DNA of 64,000 bases from an uncultured Bacteroidales bacterium. Its GTDB lineage: Bacteria; Bacteroidota; Bacteroidia; Bacteroidales; Paludibacteraceae. Location: assembly GCA_903911085.1 (NCBI GenBank), contig CAIWCC010000250.1:1-64000 (forward strand). Reading direction: 5' to 3'. Positions 37,795 through 47,141 of the stretch are shown piece after piece. The notes beneath the pieces were generated by a model. It saw only the letters and a program-made list of their open reading frames with translations, had not been told where the DNA came from and searched no databases. The position numbers and the translations under genes are program-made. Positions within the stretch are counted from its first letter, which is position 1. Each line of letters begins with the position of its first letter.

Positions 37795-39531
37795 TTATTT
37801 AATTATTATTTTTTGCGAATAGTTTCCAGTACTTGTTTGTATAAATATTAAATATAGTCCTGATTGAATTTTTATTTCTTCCCCTTGTTGTACTTTATTT
37901 TTAAAAATCAATTTTCCGATAGTATTAAATACAGAAATTGTTCCCTCAGTATTACAGCTTATTTTTTGAATTCCTGCATTAACAATGTCTGATTTGAGTC
38001 TGATATCAGAAAATCCAGAGGGTCCGTTGTAATCATAAGCACCAATCGATCTTGGAGTTGAAAAAGAATTTCCTAAAAAATCTTTGGTTCTAGTAGTTAA
38101 TGCAACTCCTTTAGCAATTAGATAAGAACCCAGATTGAGACCCCAATTGGCGTGTGCAATAGCAATTGAATCGGCGCTACCTGCTGTACGATTTACACCT
38201 TGGAAGATGGTAGGAGCTTTGAAATTCGGACCTTTTGCATCGGCATTTAGTGCATTTAAGTCGATTAAATTGTTTCCAATCCATCCATTAACCGTGTTTG
38301 CCGGTCCACCTGATGTGTATGCATTATTTATTACCCAACCAATATTTAAGCCTGTTGCAAAAGTACTGAGTGTCTGTAGATTTTTGTCGCCCAGTTCGTT
38401 TTTGTTGTTCCATAATACGTTGTTTATCACATTGGTAAATTTCGTAGCTGACGAATTGGCATAAAGTGTAGAACCACCCATATTGGTAAGCTTATTATTT
38501 GCAATAACACAGCCAACAATAGAGTCGGAAGCAACTGGTGGTGTTCCTACATATCCCATTTTTATCAATGCACCGTTATAGGCAGTTGCAGCCCACTGAT
38601 TACCGGTGATATTTGCCGAATTATTATCGTACAATGCTTCATTATTGTAAATCAACGTATTGTTCATAGTAACATCGGTACCGGTGGTAGCTGTCTTAAT
38701 CGAAATAACAGCACCTTGAACAGAATAAGTTGCTAAAGCAGAAGAAGCTGCACCCACAGCCTGAAATGTCACTTTGTTATTTCTGAAAACACAACCATCA
38801 ATTGTTCCTTTTTGTATCTGCACAATTGGTCCCAGAGTTGTTGTTGCTCCACTTGCAAAACCAACATAAACCGTATTTTTTTCTACCAGGCAATTTTTGA
38901 CTGCACCAGCTATTACGTCTATTATCACACCATTTAGCGATGTTGTAGGAATGGATGGGAACTGCACATTGCAATTGTGAATTGTTACATTTTCAAGAAT
39001 GGCATTCGACGACATCATTTTAATAACCTGATAAGTTTTAGTATTATCGTTTGGTCGAACAGTTCCAGTTTGTGTAATTGTGAAACCATTGAATGTATTT
39101 TTATAAGAGTTAGTAGTATTTGAAACCGCAACTGCCGAACTTCCGGTTGCATCGAATGTTGATGTGATTTTTGAAGGAAATTTAAACTCCCAAGGTTCGA
39201 TAATTCCGTTTCCGTCCTTATCTTCAAGTGGGCGTTGGGATATGTTAATTTCTATTCCCTCAAATCCGCCATAAAGATTATCGAGATCAGCTGAAATTTT
39301 TGAACCTGTAGGATAATTACCTCCTTTTACAAAAATATCATCAACTGTGACATCATAAGGAGCTGTTTTTGCTTTGGCTATTGCTCCAGTTAAACTTTTC
39401 AGTGCGGTACTCCAGCTCAAACCGTCGTTGTTGGTATCGTTACCATTGATATTATCCACGTAAAATGTGGTTGAATAAGCTGTTACATAACAAAAAAGTA
39501 GCAACATAAGCATTAATGTATTTTTTTTCAT
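37795..39531 (-). CDS. Secreted right-handed beta-helix protein with EF-hand-like loop and T9SS domain
   Basis: This 578-residue protein has a signal peptide (1-20), a beta-helix module (about 22-500) with EF-hand-like loop DKDGNGIIEPWE (104-115) and a T9SS C-terminal domain (about 510-578, ending YSQKIIIK). It follows the first paralogue by 44 bases and overlaps no gene. It is more diverged in the early coils than its neighbours (YGGFEGIEINISQRP in place of the YYFSC segment), a form shared with the beta-helix part of the PL8 fusion at 50424. Function is unknown; a substrate-binding or lyase-like role is inferred from fold and context. Confidence 0.8.
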   Translation of the reverse strand: MKKNTLMLMLLLFCYVTAYSTTFYVDNINGNDTNNDGLSWSTALKSLTGAIAKAKTAPYDVTVDDIFVKGGNYPTGSKISADLDNLYGGFEGIEINISQRPLEDKDGNGIIEPWEFKFPSKITSTFDATGSSAVAVSNTTNSYKNTFNGFTITQTGTVRPNDNTKTYQVIKMMSSNAILENVTIHNCNVQFPSIPTTSLNGVIIDVIAGAVKNCLVEKNTVYVGFASGATTTLGPIVQIQKGTIDGCVFRNNKVTFQAVGAASSALATYSVQGAVISIKTATTGTDVTMNNTLIYNNEALYDNNSANITGNQWAATAYNGALIKMGYVGTPPVASDSIVGCVIANNKLTNMGGSTLYANSSATKFTNVINNVLWNNKNELGDKNLQTLSTFATGLNIGWVINNAYTSGGPANTVNGWIGNNLIDLNALNADAKGPNFKAPTIFQGVNRTAGSADSIAIAHANWGLNLGSYLIAKGVALTTRTKDFLGNSFSTPRSIGAYDYNGPSGFSDIRLKSDIVNAGIQKISCNTEGTISVFNTIGKLIFKNKVQQGEEIKIQSGLYLIFIQTSTGNYSQKIIIK

Positions 39532-39575
39532 GATATAAATATTTAATTATTAGACATTTAAACTTCAGTTTTTTT

Positions 39576-40940
39576 TTATTGTGCCTTTTTATTGTTGATA
39601 TATGATGCGGGAAGTATATTCCAGTCTGCTTTTGCTGCGCTATCGTCTTCGGGTATTCCACAAAGTGTAGTTGGGCGTTTAAATGCCGGACCATTTTTGC
39701 CTGTATTCGATTTGCCTAAATCGGTAAGATTGTTTTCAAATATAAGTTCTGAACCCCAGTTGCCTGCCGTTTTTACGTCCATAATGTTGTTGTTAACAAC
39801 GGTGCCTTTATTTTGATTTGACGATGACGATAATGCTATTAGTTTTGTTACTTCGGTAGAACTCATCGTATGCATATTGTTCCAAAAAACATTATTTACA
39901 ACTTTATATTGCATTGGACCATCCGGTTTTCCGTTAGAAATAACAAGCAAAACCGCATTTCGTGTGTCTGTAAGTTTGTTCGAAGTAAAAGTACAGTTTT
40001 CGAACGAAACAAATGAATTACTAGCTGAATAATTCAAGCATCCTGCCACTGAAGCATTTTCAGCAATCGGACTTTTATCGTTGCCAAAATACACAAAATC
40101 ATTATTGTAAACTAAGCAGTTTTTTACAACAGCTTCGGCTTTGGGTGTGGAAGTACTTGCCGATACATTGATAGCCAATCCTCTGATATATTTGCAAGTA
40201 GAAGTTGTTGAACTGTTGTCGATTTTTATTTTATTGGCACGAACTACACAACCAGAAACTGTTGCCTTATTAGCATCGGTATTAAGTACCAAATCAATGA
40301 TTGGAGAAATTTTTGTATCGGCTGCTATCGATGCCGAAATGCTGTTCTTTTCGAATAAACAGTTGTTTACTGTTCCCTGCGACTTAACAATGCAACCTCC
40401 ATTGGCTATTATCATACCCGTATAAGTGAGATTACACTCCGAAAAAATACAGTTTTGAACTGTTCCGCCCACAGGTGCAATGATGGTAGACATATTGGCA
40501 TTACTGCGTTCTCCCTTGTGTTGAATGGTAAATCCATCGAACAATGCCGTTGCTGCATAAATGGCCGTATTGTTATAGTTGACCTTATAAATGGTTGGTG
40601 TTTTAAATTCCCATGCATCAATTATGCCATTTCCGTCATTGTCCTTCAATGCCCGTTGACTTGGTTTTGATTCAGTCCCTTCGAAACTTCCATAATAATT
40701 TTCATTACCCATTTTCAATACCCCATTGGCAGTAATGGTTCCACCTTTAATAAAAATATCATCAACCTGGGAATTGCTCGAAGCCAATGTTGTGGCTGTG
40801 GTAATTGATTTCACGGCTGTTTTCCATGAATTTCCGTTATTCGTATCTAACCCATTTGTTGGGTCAACATAAAATGTAGCTGCACTAGCAAAAAGAGAAA
40901 AAATAGCAAATACCATCAAGAATGTAAAATGTTTTTTCAT
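39576..40940 (-). CDS. Secreted right-handed beta-helix protein with EF-hand-like loop, no T9SS domain
   Basis: This is 454 residues from the ATG at 40940, where a signal peptide begins (MKKHFTFLMVFAIFSLFASA); the frame's earlier Met at 41009 lies in the operator region and is not credible. The module is a beta-helix with EF-hand-like loop DNDGNGIIDAWE (100-111). The protein stops at INNKKAQ, where the paralogues continue through a GAYEY-like segment into the T9SS sorting domain. It therefore lacks the usual export tail and may stay in the periplasm. It is the first gene of the three-gene operon behind operator site 2. Confidence 0.78.
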   Translation of the reverse strand: MKKHFTFLMVFAIFSLFASAATFYVDPTNGLDTNNGNSWKTAVKSITTATTLASSNSQVDDIFIKGGTITANGVLKMGNENYYGSFEGTESKPSQRALKDNDGNGIIDAWEFKTPTIYKVNYNNTAIYAATALFDGFTIQHKGERSNANMSTIIAPVGGTVQNCIFSECNLTYTGMIIANGGCIVKSQGTVNNCLFEKNSISASIAADTKISPIIDLVLNTDANKATVSGCVVRANKIKIDNSSTTSTCKYIRGLAINVSASTSTPKAEAVVKNCLVYNNDFVYFGNDKSPIAENASVAGCLNYSASNSFVSFENCTFTSNKLTDTRNAVLLVISNGKPDGPMQYKVVNNVFWNNMHTMSSTEVTKLIALSSSSNQNKGTVVNNNIMDVKTAGNWGSELIFENNLTDLGKSNTGKNGPAFKRPTTLCGIPEDDSAAKADWNILPASYINNKKAQ

Positions 40941-40970
40941 TTGGATTTTTTTTTTGAGATTAATTTGATG

Positions 40971-41036
40971 CAAAGTTACGCAATGAATGCTATGTTTATT
41001 TTCGTTCACGTTGAAAATAATTTCATTTAAGTTGAA
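40971..41036 (-). promoter_or_regulatory. Operator site 2 and -7 element (upstream of the beta-helix operon)
   Basis: Two units of TTTC-N6-GTTGAA (plus-strand reading) start at 41000 and 41021, a 21-bp period. CAAAGTTA at 40971-40978 is an exact minus-strand TAACTTTG -7 element. The first TTTC is 33 bases from the GATG before it, as at sites 1 and 3. This is the best-preserved copy. The site lies between the stop codon at 41049 and the start at 40940. Confidence 0.85.
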
Positions 41037-41048
41037 AACAGAATTATA

Positions 41049-42932
41049 TCATTCAATACCAATTAAAAGAGATTTAAAACCTTTGATTTCAATTTCTTTT
41101 TCGGGCATTAAAAATACCCGAATGGTTTGACTGGTATTTGGAGGTAAGGTTACTTCAAATCCCATAAGTGAAACGTTCGGATTTTGAGATTCATATTCTT
41201 TTGAAGGCGTTGCTGGTTTGTAATAGGTTTCCAGATTCGTTACTCCTTCAACTAGCATATAAAGTTTTTTACCTTGGTATGTGAGTAAAAGTTTATTTTT
41301 CGAGACTTCCACCAACTTAGTTGCTTCGGTAGTCATATTCCAGCGAAGTTTTACCAGTTTATCTCCAGTAGTAATTTTATCTTCTACCACCACGTATGAT
41401 TTATCAACCAATTCCACACTTCTCAAGGCTTTTTTTACCGAATTAGAATAAAGTGAGCTTAAATCCGAAACTAATCCCATAAAATTTTCTTTCTCCAAAT
41501 AACTTTCTATTGTTGCACTCCCATTTACCAATTGCTTTTCGTTATTAATTGTCAATGTGTTATGCACAAAATTATTTAGCCTGTAAACATCCCAACGCGA
41601 GCTATTTTGAGTCATATTCCACAAATCGACCCCGGCAGCTTCAATCTGAGTATAACTTTGCATGCCCAAATCCAGACCCCATCGCACGCCGTTAGCTTCG
41701 AAATAAAAGGAACCCCCATCCATGTGAGCGTGATTTGCCGATGGCGAACCGCCCTTAAACCCAAGATAAATAGAATTTTTATCACCCCACGAACTGCGCA
41801 TAACTGCAACTGGAATACGACTTTGGGTTAACCACATCAACTCTTTCGGCTCTGCAGGGTTGGACAAAGATGCTTCGGACGACGCACCCCAAATCAGTGC
41901 TAAAGGGAAAAGCCTGTCACGTAAATACTTTTTATTTGTATCACTTTCATAAAGCTTTTTCTGATTGTAAAGCAATGCCGGATTCTTGGTTTTGGAATAA
42001 AACCAAAATACTGCTGGTTCAAAACCTATTTTGGTTCCTACATCCGAATGACAAAACGGATTCAACCTCGGCGAAACCATAACCTGAGAAAAGATACCTG
42101 TTTTCATAAAACCTGGAATAGCAGATAGTCCGAAATCGGTATGATAAATTTTCTCCATAGCGGCTAAGAAAAAAGTGTTGAACGTCGTTCCGTAGCTCCA
42201 ATACCCAATACCTTCTGGGTATGCACCATCCGGACTATATTCATTCATAGAAATAGGCAAGGTTTTTATGGCACGGTTTAAAAGTTGAACCGATAAAGCT
42301 GGATTTTCTTCGTAAACTGCCAAAGCTCCCATAGAAATACCCGTATTACACACTTGATTCCAGTTATTACTGTTTCGTAACCAACTATTGTTCGTTTTTA
42401 ATGAAGACATTAAACCTTTGGAGATAATTGCTTCTTTAATTGTAGTTTTTGATTGATCAGATAATTGATTAAAATTCCAATCATAGCCAATGGCCATTGC
42501 CAATGTCATTTCGGCAACATCCAGATAATGATTTGGATTCCAATCGGAAAATGACGCTATCTGAAGCATTTCGGCTTCTGCTCTATCAGAATATCTCTTT
42601 TCGCCTGTCATGCGGTATGCATAACTAAGAAAAAATATGCGTTGTAAATTGCTTCGAGAAATATTTAATAGCCTTCTGCCTTCAAAAATTCGGTCATTAA
42701 GTGGTAAGGTTATAATTCTGTCGGCTTCTCTCAATACCGAAGCATGCATTTCGCTCCAATATACATCTTTTCTGATGTTTTTGAGTAATTCTTTTTCTTC
42801 CCCTTTGAGTAAAAGCAACCGGGGATGATTGGGAATTTTAGTTGCAATAGAAATCGAGTCTTTTGACAATTGACTATTGGCAGTTATGCAAATTGAAAAA
42901 ACAAGAAAGAAAATGAGTTTGTAAGATTTCAT
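41049..42932 (-). CDS. Heparinase II/III-fold polysaccharide lyase, subfamily unassigned
   Basis: This 627-residue protein has a signal peptide (1-20, ITANSQ), an alpha/alpha toroid (about 30-345) and a C-terminal beta-sandwich carrying the heparinase II/III motif SANHAHMDGGSF (H401). Candidate catalytic residues are Asn in SNNWNQVCN (190-195), Tyr in YPEGIGYWSYG (238-248) and H401, the Asn/Tyr/His pattern of this superfamily. It differs clearly from the heparinase II gene at 58488. It may act on uronate-containing oligosaccharides released by the PL8 enzymes. It closes the six-gene lyase operon and has no T9SS domain, so it is probably periplasmic. Confidence 0.85.
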   Translation of the reverse strand: MKSYKLIFFLVFSICITANSQLSKDSISIATKIPNHPRLLLLKGEEKELLKNIRKDVYWSEMHASVLREADRIITLPLNDRIFEGRRLLNISRSNLQRIFFLSYAYRMTGEKRYSDRAEAEMLQIASFSDWNPNHYLDVAEMTLAMAIGYDWNFNQLSDQSKTTIKEAIISKGLMSSLKTNNSWLRNSNNWNQVCNTGISMGALAVYEENPALSVQLLNRAIKTLPISMNEYSPDGAYPEGIGYWSYGTTFNTFFLAAMEKIYHTDFGLSAIPGFMKTGIFSQVMVSPRLNPFCHSDVGTKIGFEPAVFWFYSKTKNPALLYNQKKLYESDTNKKYLRDRLFPLALIWGASSEASLSNPAEPKELMWLTQSRIPVAVMRSSWGDKNSIYLGFKGGSPSANHAHMDGGSFYFEANGVRWGLDLGMQSYTQIEAAGVDLWNMTQNSSRWDVYRLNNFVHNTLTINNEKQLVNGSATIESYLEKENFMGLVSDLSSLYSNSVKKALRSVELVDKSYVVVEDKITTGDKLVKLRWNMTTEATKLVEVSKNKLLLTYQGKKLYMLVEGVTNLETYYKPATPSKEYESQNPNVSLMGFEVTLPPNTSQTIRVFLMPEKEIEIKGFKSLLIGIE

Positions 42933-42982
42933 ATTTTTTATATAATTGCAAGGTGACGATTATTAATTGTTTACGTTGGTTG

Positions 42983-44176
42983 TTAATTAGTGAGATTGTT
43001 TTTTTTCCTTATTAAGTTTGTTAGTGATTCATACTTTGTTAATGTTTCTGGTGTTTTTCCAGATACTTCAAAAACTGGTTTCAAACTTCGACCTTCAATA
43101 TTATATGGAATTTTGGTACCTGAAATATCTAACAAAGTAGGAAACAAATCGGCATTCGTACAATATATATTTGAAACAGAATTTGTTTTAATTTTCACAG
43201 GATAACGAATTATAAGTGGAGTTTTCAGTTGTTTTCTATTTATATTTAAAGTAGTATTGGATGAACATATAATAATAGTATTGTTTAATTCACCTGTGTC
43301 TTCAAGGTACTTAATTAATCTCCCAATATTTTCATCTAAGGAGAGCATAGTTGTTAAATAATCTCTAAGATATTGCTGGTACTTCCATGTATTTAGACTG
43401 TTGGGTGATGATTTTAGCAATTTAATAGTTTCATTCCTTTTGGAGTTAACTACCATAAAACTTGATTTCTGACTGGGAGTCATCCTATTTAAATTTTCAG
43501 GTATTGCAGCTTGACTATTAAAATCTTTTTGTATTGAACTTTGATAAAGAGGTTGCAAAACAGGGAAAATAGTGTTTTCAAAAAGTCCTAAATGTCGAGT
43601 TGCAGGAATACAATTCTTATCAGTAGCATTAAAATTAAAAAATAATGCATAGGGTTTTTTAGTATCTCTAGTTTTTATAAACCTGATGGCTTTATTGGTA
43701 ATTATATCAGCTACATAACCATTTTCGCGTCTAATTTTACCATTTTCGTTAAAGTCAGGATTGTAAAAGTCATCTGGATTTACTAAAAGATTTGTAAAGT
43801 CAAAGTTCATTTTTTTTGTAGCTAATGTCCATTTGCCAATCAAGGCAGTTTGATAATTGTTTTGACGCAATAGATTTGATAATTCTAATGAGTTAGTATG
43901 GTCACTACTATTTGCATTTAAAATTGTTTTGGTCGAAAAACAATTGTCAAACCTCAAACCTTCATTGGCTAATTGATCCAAGTTGGGAGTTTGTATAAGG
44001 TTTCCACCATAGCAACTTAACAACTCGATGGGAAGATCGTCTACCATTATTAATACAATATTGGGACGGTTTTCTTTTCCTGAAAATAGAAATAGAAAGC
44101 TGATAGTTGCTAATAATGCAATTATTCCAACTGAAATGCAGGTAAAAATTACCGTTGATTTTTTTTTAAAGTTCAT
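42983..44176 (-). CDS. Catalytically degenerate sulfatase-fold protein
   Basis: This intact 397-residue frame has an N-terminal membrane or signal segment (about 8-31) and a sulfatase fold starting RPNIVLIMVDDLP with the two calcium-ligand aspartates (D46, D47). The formylglycine motif CxPSR expected after residue 85 is absent: CFSTKTI runs straight into LNANSSDHTN. The usual GKWHL is GKWTL (T117 for His), the APH-type metal motif is ATDKN, and the SDHG/SDQG motif near residue 304 is SSNTT. The alignment to sulfatases is otherwise continuous (SCYGGNLIQTPNLDQLA; RDYLTTMLSLDENIGRLIKYL). It is unlikely to hydrolyse sulfate esters. It may bind sulfated glycan, or may be a decaying gene that is still open. 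Confidence 0.8.
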   Translation of the reverse strand: MNFKKKSTVIFTCISVGIIALLATISFLFLFSGKENRPNIVLIMVDDLPIELLSCYGGNLIQTPNLDQLANEGLRFDNCFSTKTILNANSSDHTNSLELSNLLRQNNYQTALIGKWTLATKKMNFDFTNLLVNPDDFYNPDFNENGKIRRENGYVADIITNKAIRFIKTRDTKKPYALFFNFNATDKNCIPATRHLGLFENTIFPVLQPLYQSSIQKDFNSQAAIPENLNRMTPSQKSSFMVVNSKRNETIKLLKSSPNSLNTWKYQQYLRDYLTTMLSLDENIGRLIKYLEDTGELNNTIIICSSNTTLNINRKQLKTPLIIRYPVKIKTNSVSNIYCTNADLFPTLLDISGTKIPYNIEGRSLKPVFEVSGKTPETLTKYESLTNLIRKKNNLTN

Positions 44177-44191
44177 AGGTATTGGCGTTTA

Positions 44192-47140
44192 TTATGTGTT
44201 TGCTTTTAGGCTGATTTTGTAACTTTTACCATCAATTACTTTCAGTGCAATTTTAGTTGTGTTATCTACATTTGTTAATGTTACATTTTGATTTTCTCCA
44301 TCGAGTGTAAATTTACCATTAAGAATGATTTCGTAATTAAACGATTTACTAGGCACTTTTTCAATTTCATGGCTAAGTGTTTGTAGTGAAGTTGAGTTAG
44401 GACGATGCATGTCGGGGTCGCTCACAACTAATGAAAATTTAGAATTCCCCAATTCTTGAAACATGACAAGTGAAGGAATATTGACCTGTTGAACCGGACT
44501 GTCATTTAATAATAACGTTTTATTAAAAATCGCATATCCCCAAATTTTTTCAGTCAGCATTTTTACAATATGTGCTACTTCATCCTGACGAATAATGCTA
44601 ACGGGACAGGTTTTTGCATTGGAGAATTTCTTTTCCTGAGCATCGGTGCCTTGAAGCAACATAAAGTAAGAATAAGATTGATTCTGAGGTGCAAATCCGT
44701 GATTAATAACAGCTACAGCCATACTGTCTTTTTTTATTACATCCACTTTTCCAGTTTTTACAATAAAGCGGTTTCCTATATTATCTTGAATAACAACATT
44801 TTCAAGGTCTGTTCCATCTTTTTTCAACAGTTTACCATTTACTTTTAGTATTTCTCCTGATTTTAGCTCCTGCTGAAATAGAGTTGTTTCGGTTCGCACT
44901 GATTTAGCACTATCGCTTATATTGCTACCTAAACACACTAAAACATTTCCAAAATAAAATACGGATTTATTAGCATAAAACGTTTTATCAAAAGCATTAT
45001 CATGCAATTGCATCGAAAAAACAGAAACGGAATCATTCATTACTGCACCACCTAAAAAACTTTTGTCAGAAAAACTTCTATGAATACTTTTTGAATTAAA
45101 CATTAATTCAGAAGCTGGTAAATACTTGGTGGTGGTTCCTGGTATGCGACTCCAATCCCAATCCGCTGATGCATACTTATTGTTCCGACGTTTTGTAATC
45201 ATATCTGTATATTCCAACTGACCATAACTGACATATCGTCCGTATAAATTGTCTGATGGAAGTCCTGATTCATAATCCCAAATATATTTACTAAAGCCTT
45301 TTAGACTGACATGACACGTGCTGTTTCTGTTAATCATTAAACCTGAATAAGGAAGAAACAAGCATGTTTTTGGGTCTGGTTCAGCGGTTACTTTCAATGC
45401 ATTTGCCTGTAGGCATAATTCGGTTTCACCCAATGTGGTACGCAAACAAATTTCAGTATTAGCTCGTGCAATTGCATCTTTTAATAGAGAAGCTGCAGGT
45501 TTCCATAACCGTCCGAAAGCTGCTAACAATTCGCTGTCAGGCTTGTCTTTCGACAAAGCCAGATAGGCATACGCAGCCACGTTGTATTGCAAAGTAGCAG
45601 TTCCGGTGGGAAATCTTCCCGAAACACCTACCGGCACATCATAAACACTTGCAACTGTGCGGAATGTAAGCAGACAGCTTTTTAAAGTAGAAAAAACGGA
45701 TTCGGACAGGGCATAAGGAGTATCATGTAAAAGATAATATGTTAGTGAAGCTACATACAATGCTTCGGGATAATACGCACTAAAATAGGGATTTGCGTGA
45801 TGATAACCGGAAAAATCGGGTTTAAATGTTTCGGTTAAACCTGGTGCAATTGAATAGGTATTGTTTAAATAAGTAGTTAATAATTTTAATGCTGCCACTC
45901 GCTTGTCCTGATTTGGTTGCATCAAAGCAAAGTTTAATTTTGCAACGACAAGGGCACGAATATCATCCGCATTTTCCCCTTTCTTTTCAAATTTGACATC
46001 TGTAAGTCCAAACTTTCCCATCCAATTAAGTGTGTTCAATTCCCTTGTTAATCTTGTCGAATCGAGCTCATTTCTCATTAAAAACAAAGAATGAAAATAT
46101 CCTGCACTTCTCAATTTCTCAAAATTCAAGCCTCCCAAAGCACTTCCATCAGCCCAACCCTGATCGTTGAACCAATCCAATATATTTATGAAACGACTTT
46201 TGCTTAGCTCTGTTTTATTCATTCGGTAATCGTAAGCAAGTGGCAGCATACAACCAGACATTATATCCTTAAATTTCCGAATCTGAATACCGTCAATTTT
46301 TGTTGACATATAATCCGGAAAAAGTCCTGCTCCTGAAACTGTACCATCCTTTTCAACAGCTAGATTAAGGTCTGCTGTATTGCGGGTTAAACCAAATTTA
46401 ATTTGTCTTTCAACGGCAATTTTTCGGGAAATAAATTCGGGCGATGAACTGTATTTATCGGTAGAAAGATACCAATTTTCTAATCTTTTGATAATTTTGT
46501 CAGCCGCATCAATTTCTGTTGTTGTAGCTTTTTTTACTGAATCTATATTACCGCTGGGTCGCATTCCTTTAAAGTCAGGCATTAACGTATTCTGAACCAC
46601 ATCGTATTGTGCATCAGACATCCTATCCCATTTAATATTTTTCTGATATTCAAGATAATCGAAATAAATCAATCCACTTCCTACGGCCGGAGCCTGAACT
46701 TTCATTTTTGTCAATGTTGATTTGTCATGATTCATATCATTCACAAAACCAGCTAATAAACAACGCCAACCTTTGAAATTCAACTTAAAATCTAGATGAC
46801 ATTTTTCCTGATTTGCATTATTCAAAAAAGAAAATACTAATTTTGAGTCTGTTGGTTTTGTATTGTAAATCCACAAATAAATTCCCCCGGAATTCGTTTT
46901 TGAAATTGACAGCAAATCATTTGAAGCATCAACATTAATTGTTGATCCGGCATTCCATGACCAACTAAGAGATTTTGAACCAAGTTTGAATTTTGAAGTT
47001 GAAGGTTCAAGATTACCAGAGTTTACCGACCAAGTTGTTGGTAATAAACCATTTTCGAAAGAATATATCTGAGCTTCTAATTTTGCAGTAAAATTTAGTA
47101 AAGCACATGGCAGGAGAAAGGAAAGAATTTTTTTATTCAT
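44192..47140 (-). CDS. Chondroitin ABC lyase-like protein (PL8 type), without T9SS domain
   Basis: This 982-residue protein has a signal peptide (1-23), an N-terminal jelly-roll (about 25-170, SFENGLLPTTW), an alpha/alpha catalytic toroid (about 190-590) and a beta-sandwich to the C-terminus, the architecture of Proteus and Bacteroides chondroitin ABC lyases. Catalytic candidates are His in GYHHANP, a Tyr nine residues on in AYYPEAL, Arg in SGRFPTG and Glu in IWDYESGLP. It ends at KISLKANT and lacks the T9SS tail of its three paralogues. It starts one base after the stop of the preceding lyase gene. Elimination of hexosaminyl-uronate bonds in chondroitin or dermatan-type chains is inferred. 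Confidence 0.87.
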   Translation of the reverse strand: MNKKILSFLLPCALLNFTAKLEAQIYSFENGLLPTTWSVNSGNLEPSTSKFKLGSKSLSWSWNAGSTINVDASNDLLSISKTNSGGIYLWIYNTKPTDSKLVFSFLNNANQEKCHLDFKLNFKGWRCLLAGFVNDMNHDKSTLTKMKVQAPAVGSGLIYFDYLEYQKNIKWDRMSDAQYDVVQNTLMPDFKGMRPSGNIDSVKKATTTEIDAADKIIKRLENWYLSTDKYSSSPEFISRKIAVERQIKFGLTRNTADLNLAVEKDGTVSGAGLFPDYMSTKIDGIQIRKFKDIMSGCMLPLAYDYRMNKTELSKSRFINILDWFNDQGWADGSALGGLNFEKLRSAGYFHSLFLMRNELDSTRLTRELNTLNWMGKFGLTDVKFEKKGENADDIRALVVAKLNFALMQPNQDKRVAALKLLTTYLNNTYSIAPGLTETFKPDFSGYHHANPYFSAYYPEALYVASLTYYLLHDTPYALSESVFSTLKSCLLTFRTVASVYDVPVGVSGRFPTGTATLQYNVAAYAYLALSKDKPDSELLAAFGRLWKPAASLLKDAIARANTEICLRTTLGETELCLQANALKVTAEPDPKTCLFLPYSGLMINRNSTCHVSLKGFSKYIWDYESGLPSDNLYGRYVSYGQLEYTDMITKRRNNKYASADWDWSRIPGTTTKYLPASELMFNSKSIHRSFSDKSFLGGAVMNDSVSVFSMQLHDNAFDKTFYANKSVFYFGNVLVCLGSNISDSAKSVRTETTLFQQELKSGEILKVNGKLLKKDGTDLENVVIQDNIGNRFIVKTGKVDVIKKDSMAVAVINHGFAPQNQSYSYFMLLQGTDAQEKKFSNAKTCPVSIIRQDEVAHIVKMLTEKIWGYAIFNKTLLLNDSPVQQVNIPSLVMFQELGNSKFSLVVSDPDMHRPNSTSLQTLSHEIEKVPSKSFNYEIILNGKFTLDGENQNVTLTNVDNTTKIALKVIDGKSYKISLKANT

Positions 47141-47141
47141 C

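Noticed and set aside
41009-41011. Upstream Met as the start of the beta-helix gene ending at 39576
   Set aside because: It falls in the operator region and adds 23 residues before a canonical signal peptide that starts at 40940.
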